DNA of 32,064 bases, from assembly GCA_023259115.1 (NCBI GenBank), contig JAHFQW010000018.1, positions 1-32,064 on the forward strand, in the 5' to 3' direction. The notes below the pieces were generated by a model. That model saw only the letters and a list, made by a program, of their open reading frames with translations, made no database searches and had not been told where the DNA came from. Of this stretch, positions 1-8,000 are shown piece after piece. Made by a program: the position numbers and the translations under genes. This stretch comes from an archaeon. GTDB lineage: Archaea > Nanobdellota > Nanobdellia > Woesearchaeales > GW2011-AR9. Positions within the stretch are counted from its first letter, which is position 1. Each line of letters opens with the position of its first letter.

Positions 1-640
1 GGAAGGTTTGCAGCCAGAAACGTTTGAGAATGGGATGGAGGGAAATTACTCTGAAGCCGTGTTGTTCGAGTTCGGTTATGAGCTGGGATTTGGTGTATAG
101 TTTGTCGTAGACGAAATATCGTGATTTTCCAAGTAGGAAGCGAAGAGGGGAGATGATGGTTTTGTTCATGGCTTCGAATACGATGTAGCCTTGAGGTTTG
201 AGGTTATTTTTTGCTTGGCTGTAGATTTTTTCTCTGTCTTTTTTATGAAAGTGGAGCAGGAAGCGAAAGCAGAAGAGGAGATCGGCGGGTTGTTTGAGAT
301 GTAATTGGTGGTTGAGAATGTCTGCTTGTTGGAATTGCCAGTGTGGGTTGATTGTTTGCATGCGTTGGGAGGCGAGGGTGAGCATGCTTTCGCTGGAGTC
401 GATACTTATGCCGCTCTCAATTTGTTGGTGGTTGAGTTCGGCGGTTATTCTGGCAGGACCGGGAGCAAATTCGAGGAGGTGTTTACTATTTGTTGATTTG
501 ATGAGCTGGTTGAGAAAGTGGATTTGCTGCTGGTGTTCGATGATGTTGAGGGGTTCGGTGAAGCGTTTGTTGATGTAGTTTTCTGCGACGTTTTGTTTTT
601 GGTAGTACTCTTTGACTTGGGTGGGGTGGTGGAGGGCCAT
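1..640 (-). CDS. SAM-dependent methyltransferase, class I (3' end beyond window)
   Basis: The open frame starts at ATG 640 on the minus strand and runs off the left edge without a stop, so about 213 residues of the N-terminal part are visible. The frame reads MALHHPTQVKEYYQ at its start. A glycine-containing motif I (LLEFAPGPARIT, about residues 57-68) is followed by an acidic strand end (SIDSSESML), the usual SAM-binding layout of UbiE/Methyltransf_11-type enzymes. A later segment (LKPQGYIVFEAMNK) matches the strand after the catalytic region. The substrate cannot be read from sequence; position downstream of two glycosyltransferases suggests a sugar or lipid methyltransferase, which is inference. 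It follows the GT4 gene by 47 bases on the same strand and may be co-transcribed with it. Confidence 0.8.
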   Translation of the reverse strand, partial: MALHHPTQVKEYYQKQNVAENYINKRFTEPLNIIEHQQQIHFLNQLIKSTNSKHLLEFAPGPARITAELNHQQIESGISIDSSESMLTLASQRMQTINPHWQFQQADILNHQLHLKQPADLLFCFRFLLHFHKKDREKIYSQAKNNLKPQGYIVFEAMNKTIISPLRFLLGKSRYFVYDKLYTKSQLITELEQHGFRVISLHPILKRFWLQTF

Positions 641-687
641 GGTTAGTTAGTTTTTTGTATTATTTTCTTTTGTTTTTTTTGTTTCGA

Positions 688-2079
688 TTATGATATTTCT
701 TTTTGAGAAGTTATTTCTTTTTGATAGGCGTTTATAAGTCTATGGGCAATGTTTTTTTCTTGGTATTGTGTTAGATTTTCAGTGTTTGGTTTGCTCTTTT
801 TTTTAATTTTTTCTTCTATGATTTTTTGAATGGTGTTATGAAGTGTTTGAGGATCACCGGGGGGGACGAGAAAATCATTTGGACTGATAGTTTCGGGAAT
901 AGCACCACTGTTTGAGGCGATGACGATTTTGCCTGCGGCGTGGGCTTCGATAGGGATTCTACCAAATGGTTCGGGCCACAGGGAGGGGAAGAGGATGATG
1001 TCTGCGTGTTGATAAAGTTGGGGGATTTGGGTGTAGGCAACGGGTGGATGGATGGTTGCGTCTATATGATGTTGAGTGATGTAGGTTTGAAGTTCTGATT
1101 TGAGAGAGCCATCGCTGTATAAATCGAGATGGACGTTGAGGTTTTTTATTGCTTGGAGGATAATTTGAGGGCCTTTGAATGCGGTGAGCGAGCCAAGGTA
1201 GAGAAGAGTAGGTTTCTTTTTGTTGTTAATGATGTTGTCGCTTTTTTGAGTTAGTTGTTTTGCTGCGTTTTGGAATGGTTTTATGTCGAGAGCGTTGGGG
1301 ATGATGATACTTTGATGTTGCTGTTGGGTGAGAAGGGTTTGGACGTATGCGCTAATGGCGATGAGATGGCAGTGTTGTAATGAGGAGTTGAGTTGTTTGT
1401 AGTAGTGGTAGATGGAGAAGAGGAAGAGGGGGTTGTATTTGAGATACCAGTGGTTTTGGATTTTGCCGATTTCGGTTGATTGTTGCTGGCAGATGAGAAA
1501 TTTTTGGAGTGTGCAGATGTGCGGACAGGCGTGTTTGCTTTTGTAGAAGCGATCGCCTTTGGGGCATAAAGCGGGATAGCTTTCGATGGTGGCAAAGAGA
1601 GGAATGTTTTTTGTTTTGGGGTGGGTTTTTAGAGGAGTTTGATTAACCCTATAACACTTGTCAAACTCCTCTAAGAAGGACTTTGAATATTGATGAATAT
1701 ATAGGTTATTCAAAGTCCTCTTTAGTTGTTTTGCGGCGATGATACTTGGGCCGATGAAGTGGATGATGTCAATAGGGGGTTGGTTGGTTTTTTGGAGCTT
1801 GCGAATGAGGGAGATTGTTTGTTTTATGATGGAGGGGGGGAAGAAAATGCGGCGTTTGAGGTTTTGGATGAGCGAGTTGGGGGTGGTGCCGGTTTTTAGT
1901 GTGCGATAGATGTGGACGTTGTTGAGGGTTTCGTGTGTTGGAAGATGGGGGAATTTTGCGGTGAGAATAGAGATGGTGTGATTTTCTTTGGCGAGGGCGT
2001 GGGCTATGGTTTGGAGGTTGATTTCGCCGCCGCCCATGATTTTTGGGGGGTAATATTCGGAAATAAAGAGGATGTGCAT
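688..2079 (-). CDS. GT4-family glycosyltransferase carrying an in-frame palindromic insertion
   Basis: A 463-residue GT-B glycosyltransferase, probably cytoplasmic and adding a sugar from a nucleotide donor to a lipid-linked glycan. The N-terminal domain starts MHILFISEYYPPKIMGGGE, with the glycine-rich acceptor loop typical of GT4. The C-terminal domain has LLYLGSLTAFKGPQ near residues 292-305 and the E-x7-E donor motif at E370 and E378 (PEPFGRIPIE). Residues about 119-151 are encoded by two adjacent perfect hairpins (1631-1672, 1677-1719) and interrupt the usual run from the IIHFIGPSIIAAK helix to the IPLFATIESY strand; they look like an acquired surface loop. The promoter at 2101-2120 places transcription start near ATG 2079, with no Shine-Dalgarno. 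Acceptor and sugar are unknown. Confidence 0.9.
   Translation of the reverse strand: MHILFISEYYPPKIMGGGEINLQTIAHALAKENHTISILTAKFPHLPTHETLNNVHIYRTLKTGTTPNSLIQNLKRRIFFPPSIIKQTISLIRKLQKTNQPPIDIIHFIGPSIIAAKQLKRTLNNLYIHQYSKSFLEEFDKCYRVNQTPLKTHPKTKNIPLFATIESYPALCPKGDRFYKSKHACPHICTLQKFLICQQQSTEIGKIQNHWYLKYNPLFLFSIYHYYKQLNSSLQHCHLIAISAYVQTLLTQQQHQSIIIPNALDIKPFQNAAKQLTQKSDNIINNKKKPTLLYLGSLTAFKGPQIILQAIKNLNVHLDLYSDGSLKSELQTYITQHHIDATIHPPVAYTQIPQLYQHADIILFPSLWPEPFGRIPIEAHAAGKIVIASNSGAIPETISPNDFLVPPGDPQTLHNTIQKIIEEKIKKKSKPNTENLTQYQEKNIAHRLINAYQKEITSQKEIS
1631..1672. repeat. Palindromic element, type A, inside a coding sequence
   Basis: Perfect 12-bp inverted repeat AGAGGAGTTTGA (1631-1642) and TCAAACTCCTCT (1661-1672) with an 18-base loop. 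A related copy lies at 31804-31845: the loop is identical at 15 of 18 positions, and one stem pair changes from A:T to G:C on both arms. Read on the minus strand it encodes LEEFDKCYRVNQTPL of the GT4 protein without a stop. It is followed after four bases by the type B hairpin. Confidence 0.9.
1677..1719. repeat. Palindromic element, type B, inside a coding sequence
   Basis: Perfect 13-bp inverted repeat AGGACTTTGAATA (1677-1689) and TATTCAAAGTCCT (1707-1719) with a 17-base loop. Outside the stem, CTAA (1671-1674) and TTAG (1721-1724) pair again after two mismatches. A second full copy is at 32009-32047 and half copies are at 14169-14188 and 12737-12754. In the minus-strand frame it encodes RTLNNLYIHQYSKS of the GT4 protein. 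Confidence 0.9.
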
Positions 2080-2100
2080 GACGTTTTATAGAGTTAAATT

Positions 2101-2121
2101 TTGGTTTATAAGGGTTGTGAT
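2101..2121 (-). promoter_or_regulatory. TATA promoter shared with the GT2 gene at 4905
   Basis: Minus-strand sequence TCACAACCCTTATAAACCAA contains a TATA box (CTTATAAA) about 31 bases before the ATG of the GT4 gene at 2079. Essentially the same 20 bases, with one extra A, occur at 4923-4943 before another glycosyltransferase. The spacing suggests a leaderless transcript. The identity extends beyond TATA and BRE positions, so a shared regulator site is possible. Confidence 0.65.
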
Positions 2122-2156
2122 AGAGAGGTTAAGAGAGGGGATTTTTTTGGAGGATA

Positions 2157-2240
2157 TCACTTTTTCACAAATTCTACGCGGGGGAGATCTTTGAATTGTT
2201 CGTCACCTGTTAGAAAGAGGAGGTTGTGGTGAAAATAAAA
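2157..2240 (-). pseudogene. Remnant of a PIN-domain (VapC-like) protein C-terminus
   Basis: Minus-strand frame reading FHHNLLFLTGDEQFKDLP followed by RVEFVKK and a TGA stop at 2157-2159. The LLFLTGDEQFKDLP pattern matches the end of PIN-domain ribonucleases, where the conserved T-x-D-x-x-F-x-x-L-P follows the last catalytic acidic residues. No start codon or upstream PIN body is present: going upstream the frame meets a stop at 2259-2261 inside the end of the next GT4 gene. It is therefore a short fragment left by deletion of a toxin gene. The assignment rests on a short motif. Confidence 0.6.
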
Positions 2241-2241
2241 T

Positions 2242-3402
2242 TTATTTACTTTTATTTTTCAGCAATGATTCATATATCCCTAAGTACTTCCCCACGCTGT
2301 CGTCCCATTCGAAGCGTTTTAATGGCTTCTGCCAGTGTTTGTTTTTGGAGACCATGATGACTTTTTCGGCTAAGTCGCTGCTGTTTTGGCTCTCAAAGAT
2401 TTGATATTTGCCGGAGATGACTTCGGGGAGGGAGCCGGCGGAGCTTACGATGACGGGAACGTCCATGGCGGCGGATTCTACGGCGGTGTAGCCAAAGCCT
2501 TCGGCGGTGGAGGGGACGATGACGCTGTGTGCGCTTTTGATGTAATTTCTAATTTGAGAATAGGGGGTGTTGGTGAGGACGGTTGTGTGCTCTTTGATGT
2601 GTTGGCTGTCTATGAGGTTGAGAAGTTCTTGATATTTTTTTTGGTATTTTTCGGGCGAGCCGAATATGAGGAGAAGATGGGCGTTAGGGATTTGTTGTTT
2701 TATGTTGGGGAATGATTGGATGAGGTATTCAAAGCCTTTGGATTGACCGGGGCGGCCGTAGGCGAGGAGGATGTATTTATCTTGTAATTTATGTGATTCT
2801 TTGAGTTGTTGAATGTCTTTTTCTGCAACGGATTTAGGATTCCAGAATTCATAGTCAAGACCGTTGTAGATGGTTGTGACTTTATTTGAATGAGTTGTTG
2901 CGAGATGAGGTTTATGTTTGAGTAGGTCTGATTTTGTGGCGTCGGAGACGCAGATGTAGTGGTCATAGGGGAGAAAATAGATACAACGTTCTAGGAGATT
3001 ATGAATTGATGATTTGAGTTTTCCGAAGCCGGTAATTTTTGACCATTTGCCAATCCAGACTTCATGCACGGTGAGTACCACGGGTTTTTTGGTTATTTTT
3101 GCGGCAAGCCAGGCGGGAAATGCACCGTTAAATGTGGTGGTTTGGATGATGTCGTGATTTTTTGCGAGGGAGATGGCTTTGGGGATGGAGGCAAAGGTGA
3201 AGATATATCGTGAGAATAATGAGGGAATACGATGGATGTTGACGCGGTTGAGTGTCTCTGTTTTTTGAGTGTTTTTGAGTTGATGGGTGAGAATGGTTGT
3301 GTGATGGGAAGATTGGGTGTAGCGTTCGGCAAGGTTTTTAAAGAGGATTTCCGCGCCACCAGTGTGTGGGAGGTAATTTTCGCAGATGAAGAGAATGTTC
3401 AT
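2242..3402 (-). CDS. GT4-family glycosyltransferase
   Basis: A 386-residue GT-B glycosyltransferase of normal family length. N-terminal MNILFICENYLPHTGGAE has the acceptor-site glycine loop. The second Rossmann domain begins about residue 205 (YILLAYGRPGQSKGFEYLI) and carries the donor motif EGFGYTAVESAAMDVPVIV, with the two glutamates of the E-x7-E signature. It has no signal peptide or membrane span and should act on the cytoplasmic face. A minus-strand TATA box (CTTTATAAC at 3426-3434) lies about 30 bases before ATG 3402 with no Shine-Dalgarno, favouring a leaderless message. It lies between the DUF2304 gene and the first GT4 gene on the same strand, suggesting a glycan assembly cluster. 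Sugar specificity cannot be inferred. Confidence 0.92.
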   Translation of the reverse strand: MNILFICENYLPHTGGAEILFKNLAERYTQSSHHTTILTHQLKNTQKTETLNRVNIHRIPSLFSRYIFTFASIPKAISLAKNHDIIQTTTFNGAFPAWLAAKITKKPVVLTVHEVWIGKWSKITGFGKLKSSIHNLLERCIYFLPYDHYICVSDATKSDLLKHKPHLATTHSNKVTTIYNGLDYEFWNPKSVAEKDIQQLKESHKLQDKYILLAYGRPGQSKGFEYLIQSFPNIKQQIPNAHLLLIFGSPEKYQKKYQELLNLIDSQHIKEHTTVLTNTPYSQIRNYIKSAHSVIVPSTAEGFGYTAVESAAMDVPVIVSSAGSLPEVISGKYQIFESQNSSDLAEKVIMVSKNKHWQKPLKRFEWDDSVGKYLGIYESLLKNKSK

Positions 3403-3434
3403 GGTAGAAAAACGGTAGGAGGGGGGTTATAAAG

Positions 3435-3803
3435 TTAATGGTGTTTCTGTTCAGATTTGGCTGAGGTTTTTTCGGCGTTGTCTAGGGCTTGTTTTCGAAC
3501 GTAGGTTTCGAGTTTCTTTTCCATTTTTTTGACGGTGCTATAGTTGTAAAATCCCAACCCTAAGAGGACGAAAAAGCCTAATACGACAAAAAAATCGAGT
3601 CGGCGGTAGAAATGTAGAGGAGCGATGATGGGATCAAGAAGATTTGGGATGATGGCGACGAGGATGAGCATGAGCCAGAGGCCAAACCATAGGCCTAATT
3701 CTAATGAGGAGAGTTCTTGGCGTTTGTATTTGACAAATGTAAAGTATAACATGGCGGCGCCAAAGATGACGCCGATCAATTGAATCCAAAGTGTTGTGCT
3801 CAT
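3435..3803 (-). CDS. DUF2304 family membrane protein
   Basis: A 122-residue protein with three hydrophobic stretches: about residues 5-24 (IQLIGVIFGAAMLYFTF), 37-57 (LGLWFGLWLMLILVAIIPNL) and 70-90 (DFFVVLGFFVLLGLGFYN). A charged, coiled-coil-prone C-terminal tail follows (VKKMEKKLETYVRKQ). Length, topology and the KRQELSSLELGLWF segment fit the DUF2304 family. That family is often found next to dolichyl-phosphate-mannose-synthase-like GT2 genes, as here (GT2 at 4240-4905). The biochemical role is unknown; a membrane partner of the soluble GT2 is a reasonable guess. It shares strand with both neighbours. An A-rich TATA-like stretch lies just upstream of ATG 3803. Confidence 0.8.
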   Translation of the reverse strand: MSTTLWIQLIGVIFGAAMLYFTFVKYKRQELSSLELGLWFGLWLMLILVAIIPNLLDPIIAPLHFYRRLDFFVVLGFFVLLGLGFYNYSTVKKMEKKLETYVRKQALDNAEKTSAKSEQKHH

Positions 3804-3876
3804 GGTAGAGAGGATTTTTTTTATTTACTTGCGGTTGAGAGGGATTTATAGTACTGGTGAATAATTTTCGAATTCG

Positions 3877-3984
3877 AGTCACTGCGGTTCGTGATAAAGT
3901 CACTAGCGTTCCTCAAGTCACTGACGTTTGTGACTTGCTTATCAGTAAGTAATGTTGCTGATGCAACACTTTGCTGAAGCAAAG
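3877..3984. repeat. Cluster of short direct repeats and tetraloop hairpins
   Basis: AGTCACT occurs three times (3877, 3898, 3916). The last copy is part of a perfect 8-bp hairpin CAAGTCAC/GTGACTTG (3914-3921, 3930-3937). Two 6-bp hairpins with TGAN tetraloops follow: TGTTGC-TGAT-GCAACA (3953-3968) and CTTTGC-TGAA-GCAAAG (3969-3984). The stretch lies in the 436-base gap between the DUF2304 and GT2 genes. A CTCA/ACTC tetranucleotide run follows at about 4001-4018. Confidence 0.75.
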
Positions 3985-4029
3985 CTTTGTTCACCATTAT
4001 ACTCACTCACTCACTCACATAAATAATTA

Positions 4030-4236
4030 AGCAATACTTGCTCGTTTGTAATAAACAAAGAACATATCTAAAGATAATTGCGTTATTATTGTTACATTAC
4101 ACGCAATTATCTAATAAGTAAATTGCCTAATTTGATGTAACTTAATTACTGCAATTTACTATATTGCTAAATTATTTGTGTTCTTTGCTATACTAATAAG
4201 TAAATGTGTAGATTAATATTATTTTACACATTTACT
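4030..4236. repeat. Hairpin array with long perfect stems
   Basis: Three perfect hairpins in a row: AGATAATTGCG/CGCAATTATCT (4072-4082, 4102-4112), AGTAAATTGC/GCAATTTACT (4117-4126, 4151-4160) and AGTAAATGTGTA/TACACATTTACT (4199-4210, 4225-4236). CAAAGAACA (4056-4064) pairs with TGTTCTTTG (4179-4187), and AGCAATA (4030-4036) with TATTGCT (4162-4168), an interlaced a-b-a'-b' order around the first two hairpins. Hairpins two and three share left borders (CTAATAAGTAAAT) and right borders (ATTTACTATAT) but differ in the inner stem. The last hairpin ends four bases from the GT2 stop and could also act at the end of its transcript. Confidence 0.8.
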
Positions 4237-4239
4237 ATA

Positions 4240-4905
4240 TTATTTTAATAGTTTTGCGCTGATCATTTTGCTGACAATAGTTATGCCATCAAGAACGGTT
4301 GTGCCTTTATATTTGTCGTTGTAGATGGTTTGAATAGGAATGGTTGTGTATTTGAGTTTTTGTTTGCCGGCGCGAATGGTCATTTCGGTTTCGACAAAAT
4401 AATCTTGGGCATCCCAGCAAATTTTGGGGTAGGCTTGTGCGGTAAATGCACGATAGCCACATTGACTATCTTTAATATTTATGTTGTGAAAAAAAGTGAG
4501 AGTTTTATTTATAAATGTATTGCCAAAGCGCATGACCAGGGGCATGGATTTGGGCATGGTTCGCACACCAAAAGCGATGTCATGTTCTTGTAGAGCGTTG
4601 AGAAGAGGAGGGATTTCTTTTGGGTCATGTTGGCCGTCGGCATCCATGACGATGAGATGGGTAGCGCCTCTGGATAGAGCATATTCACAGCCGGTTTTTA
4701 ATGCTGCACCTTTTCCAAGATTTACTTTATGTGAGAGGATGATGGCGCCTGTTTGGGCGGCATTTTGGGCGGTTTGGTCGTGTGATCCGTCGTTTACAAC
4801 GATGATATTTTGGCAGTACGTCTGCACGGCTTTTATGACGCTAGGAAGATGTGTTTGTTCATTACGAGCAGGGATTATGATGTAGGGGTTCATATCGGAG
4901 GGCAT
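4240..4905 (-). CDS. GT2 glycosyltransferase, dolichyl-phosphate sugar synthase-like
   Basis: A 221-residue GT-A enzyme like DPM1/AglD-type synthases that transfer a hexose from a nucleotide sugar to a polyprenyl phosphate. Motifs in order: IIIPARNE (9-16), VVNDGSHDQT (36-45), the metal-binding DAD in VMDADGQHDP (86-95) and the acceptor-side DSQCGYRAF near residue 146. It lacks the C-terminal membrane helices of some family members, so it is a soluble or peripheral catalytic domain; the adjacent DUF2304 protein may supply the anchor (inference). The first ATG at 4905 is 28 bases after a TATA box, consistent with a leaderless start; ATG 4893 is an alternative. It sits directly downstream of the oligosaccharyltransferase gene, fitting a role in making its lipid-linked donor. 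Confidence 0.9.
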   Translation of the reverse strand: MPSDMNPYIIIPARNEQTHLPSVIKAVQTYCQNIIVVNDGSHDQTAQNAAQTGAIILSHKVNLGKGAALKTGCEYALSRGATHLIVMDADGQHDPKEIPPLLNALQEHDIAFGVRTMPKSMPLVMRFGNTFINKTLTFFHNINIKDSQCGYRAFTAQAYPKICWDAQDYFVETEMTIRAGKQKLKYTTIPIQTIYNDKYKGTTVLDGITIVSKMISAKLLK

Positions 4906-4922
4906 TTGTGTATGAGATAGAA

Positions 4923-4943
4923 TTGGTTTTATAAGGGTTGTGA
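4923..4943 (-). promoter_or_regulatory. TATA promoter shared with the GT4 gene at 2079
   Basis: Minus-strand TCACAACCCTTATAAAACCA is the same element found at 2101-2120, apart from one extra A after the TATA box. The TATA box begins about 28 bases before ATG 4905. No Shine-Dalgarno is visible between it and the ATG. Confidence 0.65.
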
Positions 4944-5000
4944 AAAAAGGATGAGATGAGGTTGTTTGAAAGAAATATTGTTTATATTCATTGTGAATAT

Positions 5001-8000
5001 TTACGTTGTTCTTTTTTCTTTAACGTAAATCAAGTGATAACCAAATTGAGTTTTAATTGGGCCGGAAATTTGTCCGGGTTCTAAACCGAAGGCGACGTTT
5101 TCAAATTCGGGAACCATCATGCCTTTACCAAACCACCCTAGCTCGCCGCCGTTATTTTTTGAACCTGGATCTTGGGAGTATTTTTGGGCGTAGTTAGCAA
5201 AGTTATCTTTGGTTAGTTGTTTACGAAGTTCTTTTGCTTGGTTGAATACTTCGGTTTCGTTTTTGTTTTGTGTACTGAGTAAGATATGAGCGGCGTTAAC
5301 TTCTGGTTTTGGTAAGAAGTAGATTTTATTTTCTTGCTGGCAGTTGTAGTCAACAAGCCAGGTGCTGATTTTTCCACCGCTCATTTCATTTGTTTGGCTG
5401 AATTTCTGGAAACATTTCAGGCCATGACCGTTGAAGAAGAATAATTTAGTAAATGTACTTGCGGCAATGGCAGGGTCTGCAACTAGTGTTTGATAGCTAT
5501 CATCTTTAGGTAAGAGTATGATGGAGGCAGGCACGGTTTTGGTGTCTTTTCTTTGGAATTTTTTTTCTTTTACTGATTCTTTGTCTGCGTAGACTAATGA
5601 TGCAGGATAGACTTTTTCTTTTTGATCGTTTTTAAATGTGGCATCCATGGTGCGAAGATCAATTTCTACGATGGCGTTGCCTTCGCGTGTTTGGATGGGG
5701 CAGAGAATGGTTTGGTTGATGGGCTTCTCACAATTACTTATACCAGAGAGGTAGGAAGGCCAGTTGGCAATCCATTTGTCGGCATCAGTAGTTTGAATTT
5801 CGGCATGGATTTTATCGGCTTGATCTGCAGTGAGATTGAAATGTGCAGTTAGATATTTCACTGCTTCTTCACGGTTCATGTTGTGAGTTTTTTGATACAT
5901 GACGGCTTTTTCAAAGTCCCACGTGCCAAAGTGGCCCCAGACGCCAGTTTTGCCAACCATATCGTCAGAGGTGATGTAGTAGTCTTTTGGTGCGTTATCG
6001 CAGTGTGTGTATTTTAAGATTTGATCGGCTTGCTGAGCGGTTAATTTGTATTTCTGGGTTAATGTTTTTTGCGCATCTGATTTTGATTGAACAATGATTT
6101 CGTTTAATAGGTTAATTTCCTCATCGGTTCGATTGAGCGTTTCTTGTGTTTTACTTGCGGCAATCTTATCTAGTTTATCAAATGCGTTGTTTTGGCCGCA
6201 GTTGAGCATATGCACTATACCGGTTGATAGTTTTTCGTCTGAAGTTGCAAGTGATTTTCCGACCCAGTAGGCATCGTAGCCGACTTGTGTTCCACCATCA
6301 AACGTAACAGGGCGATCGGCAACGGCTTTAAACCAGTGACCAAAGTCCCACCAAGATGTGATTATGGCATTAGGCGGCGCTTCGGTTTTAATTTTAGTGA
6401 GGGCATTATACCAGCCGTCGTTCATACTAGAAACGGAGTTATAGGCTTGGCTATATCCTGATTTGATGGGTGCGATAAGTAGAAAACAGAGTAGTGCGAA
6501 TATGGTGATTTTGGTGAGAAGGTTGTTGAGTTTTAGTTCTTTGGAAAGCCATTGTGAAGCGTGGTGCCATGTAAAGCCCATGAATGCGCCAAGACTTATG
6601 GCCATGACGGGAGTTACTTGGAGGATGAAACGCACGCCTTTAGTGGTTCCATACATTGCGGCGATGAACCACATGGCAAGGAAAAAAGTTGTTTTAATAT
6701 CGCGGCGGGATGTTTGTTCGTTCTCAATACGCTCAGTACGTAGAAGGCATAATAAAATACCAATACAGGCTAGGGTGATGAGTAATTGACCATCAAGTTG
6801 TTCTATAACTTTGCTGAGTGAGACAACGTTTAATTCTGCAACGGTTGTGTGAATATTAGGCCAATAGGAATATACACCAACGGCTTTGAGTACGGAAAAG
6901 CCTATCATTCCTAAAACAAGGCGTTTGAATTCTTCAAGAGATACAAAAAGGGTGACAAATAGTGCGGAGGAGAGGAGATATATGCCAATCATACTTAGAG
7001 GAGGTAGAATGGCGGTTTTCCATTGATGGCGTTCCATTATTATGGTGTAGATTAAATATATCCCTAACGTGGCGAGAATGAAATCAGAGATATACCACCA
7101 TCCCGTCCAGGCGAAGGCAAATAGGCCTGTTGCGAGTCCTGCACCTGCAAGCCAGATCAATTTACGTTTGAGATTTCTTGCGTCAAATGAGGCGAGGAAT
7201 AACCATGTTATGAGCATGGGAAAAAATACGGTGTAGACATCGGTATCAGAACTCTCTCCAGTGGTTCGAGCAACAAAGAATGCGGATACGGCAATTAACA
7301 TGGCGGTGAAAAAGCCGCCGACATTATTTTTGGTGATGATTCTGCCAATGAAGAATGCGGGGATGACGGTTAATGCTGCGAAAATGGTACCTGTGTAAAA
7401 GAATGTGGCCATGACGGGCAGGGTTGTAAAGAGGTTGATAATGGTATATATAATGAAACTGGCGATGTTGTGAAAGTTCCAATCGGCTTCTTTTCCGATG
7501 GGTGCCAGACGATAGGAATCCCATAGTTTACCATCTTTGTATTCAGTTCCTGGATAGCCGTGTTCGACAATGTTTCTTGTTTCGCGATAATAATAATAGG
7601 GATCAATTCCAAGAATATAGATGTTTCCGTTATCATCTTTAAACTGATTACGATATTGGTCTGCGAGTTGGGTTGTTTGTGTTTCGATTTGCGCTTTGTT
7701 GGAGTTATAAAATGTAGCCCATTCTTTATCTAAGATGGATTTTTTATTTGCCTGGGGAAGATTGGGGTATTGCTGGTTTACCTGAGATTGTAATTGATTC
7801 TGATAGTAATTATTGATGGTGTTTTGGGCCCAATCATTGGCAATAGGAAGGCGCTGGGGCATGGTGCGCAAGTAGACGGAAAAAGAAATAGCAATGAGGA
7901 TACAGATAAGGGGGATAATCCATTTGGCATGGGTTTTGAAAAATGTTTTTACAGATGCGGTGTCTATGGAGAAGTCGTCATCATTTTTTTTTGGATGAGA

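Noticed and set aside
294-578. Plus-strand 94-codon open frame
   Set aside because: It is antisense to the partial methyltransferase, whose frame has a clear SAM-binding motif; the open frame arises from strand composition bias.
3821-4006. 61-codon minus-strand open frame over the hairpin region
   Set aside because: It is made of repeated AGTCACT and tetraloop hairpins, has no Shine-Dalgarno or promoter, and its composition follows the palindromes rather than a protein.
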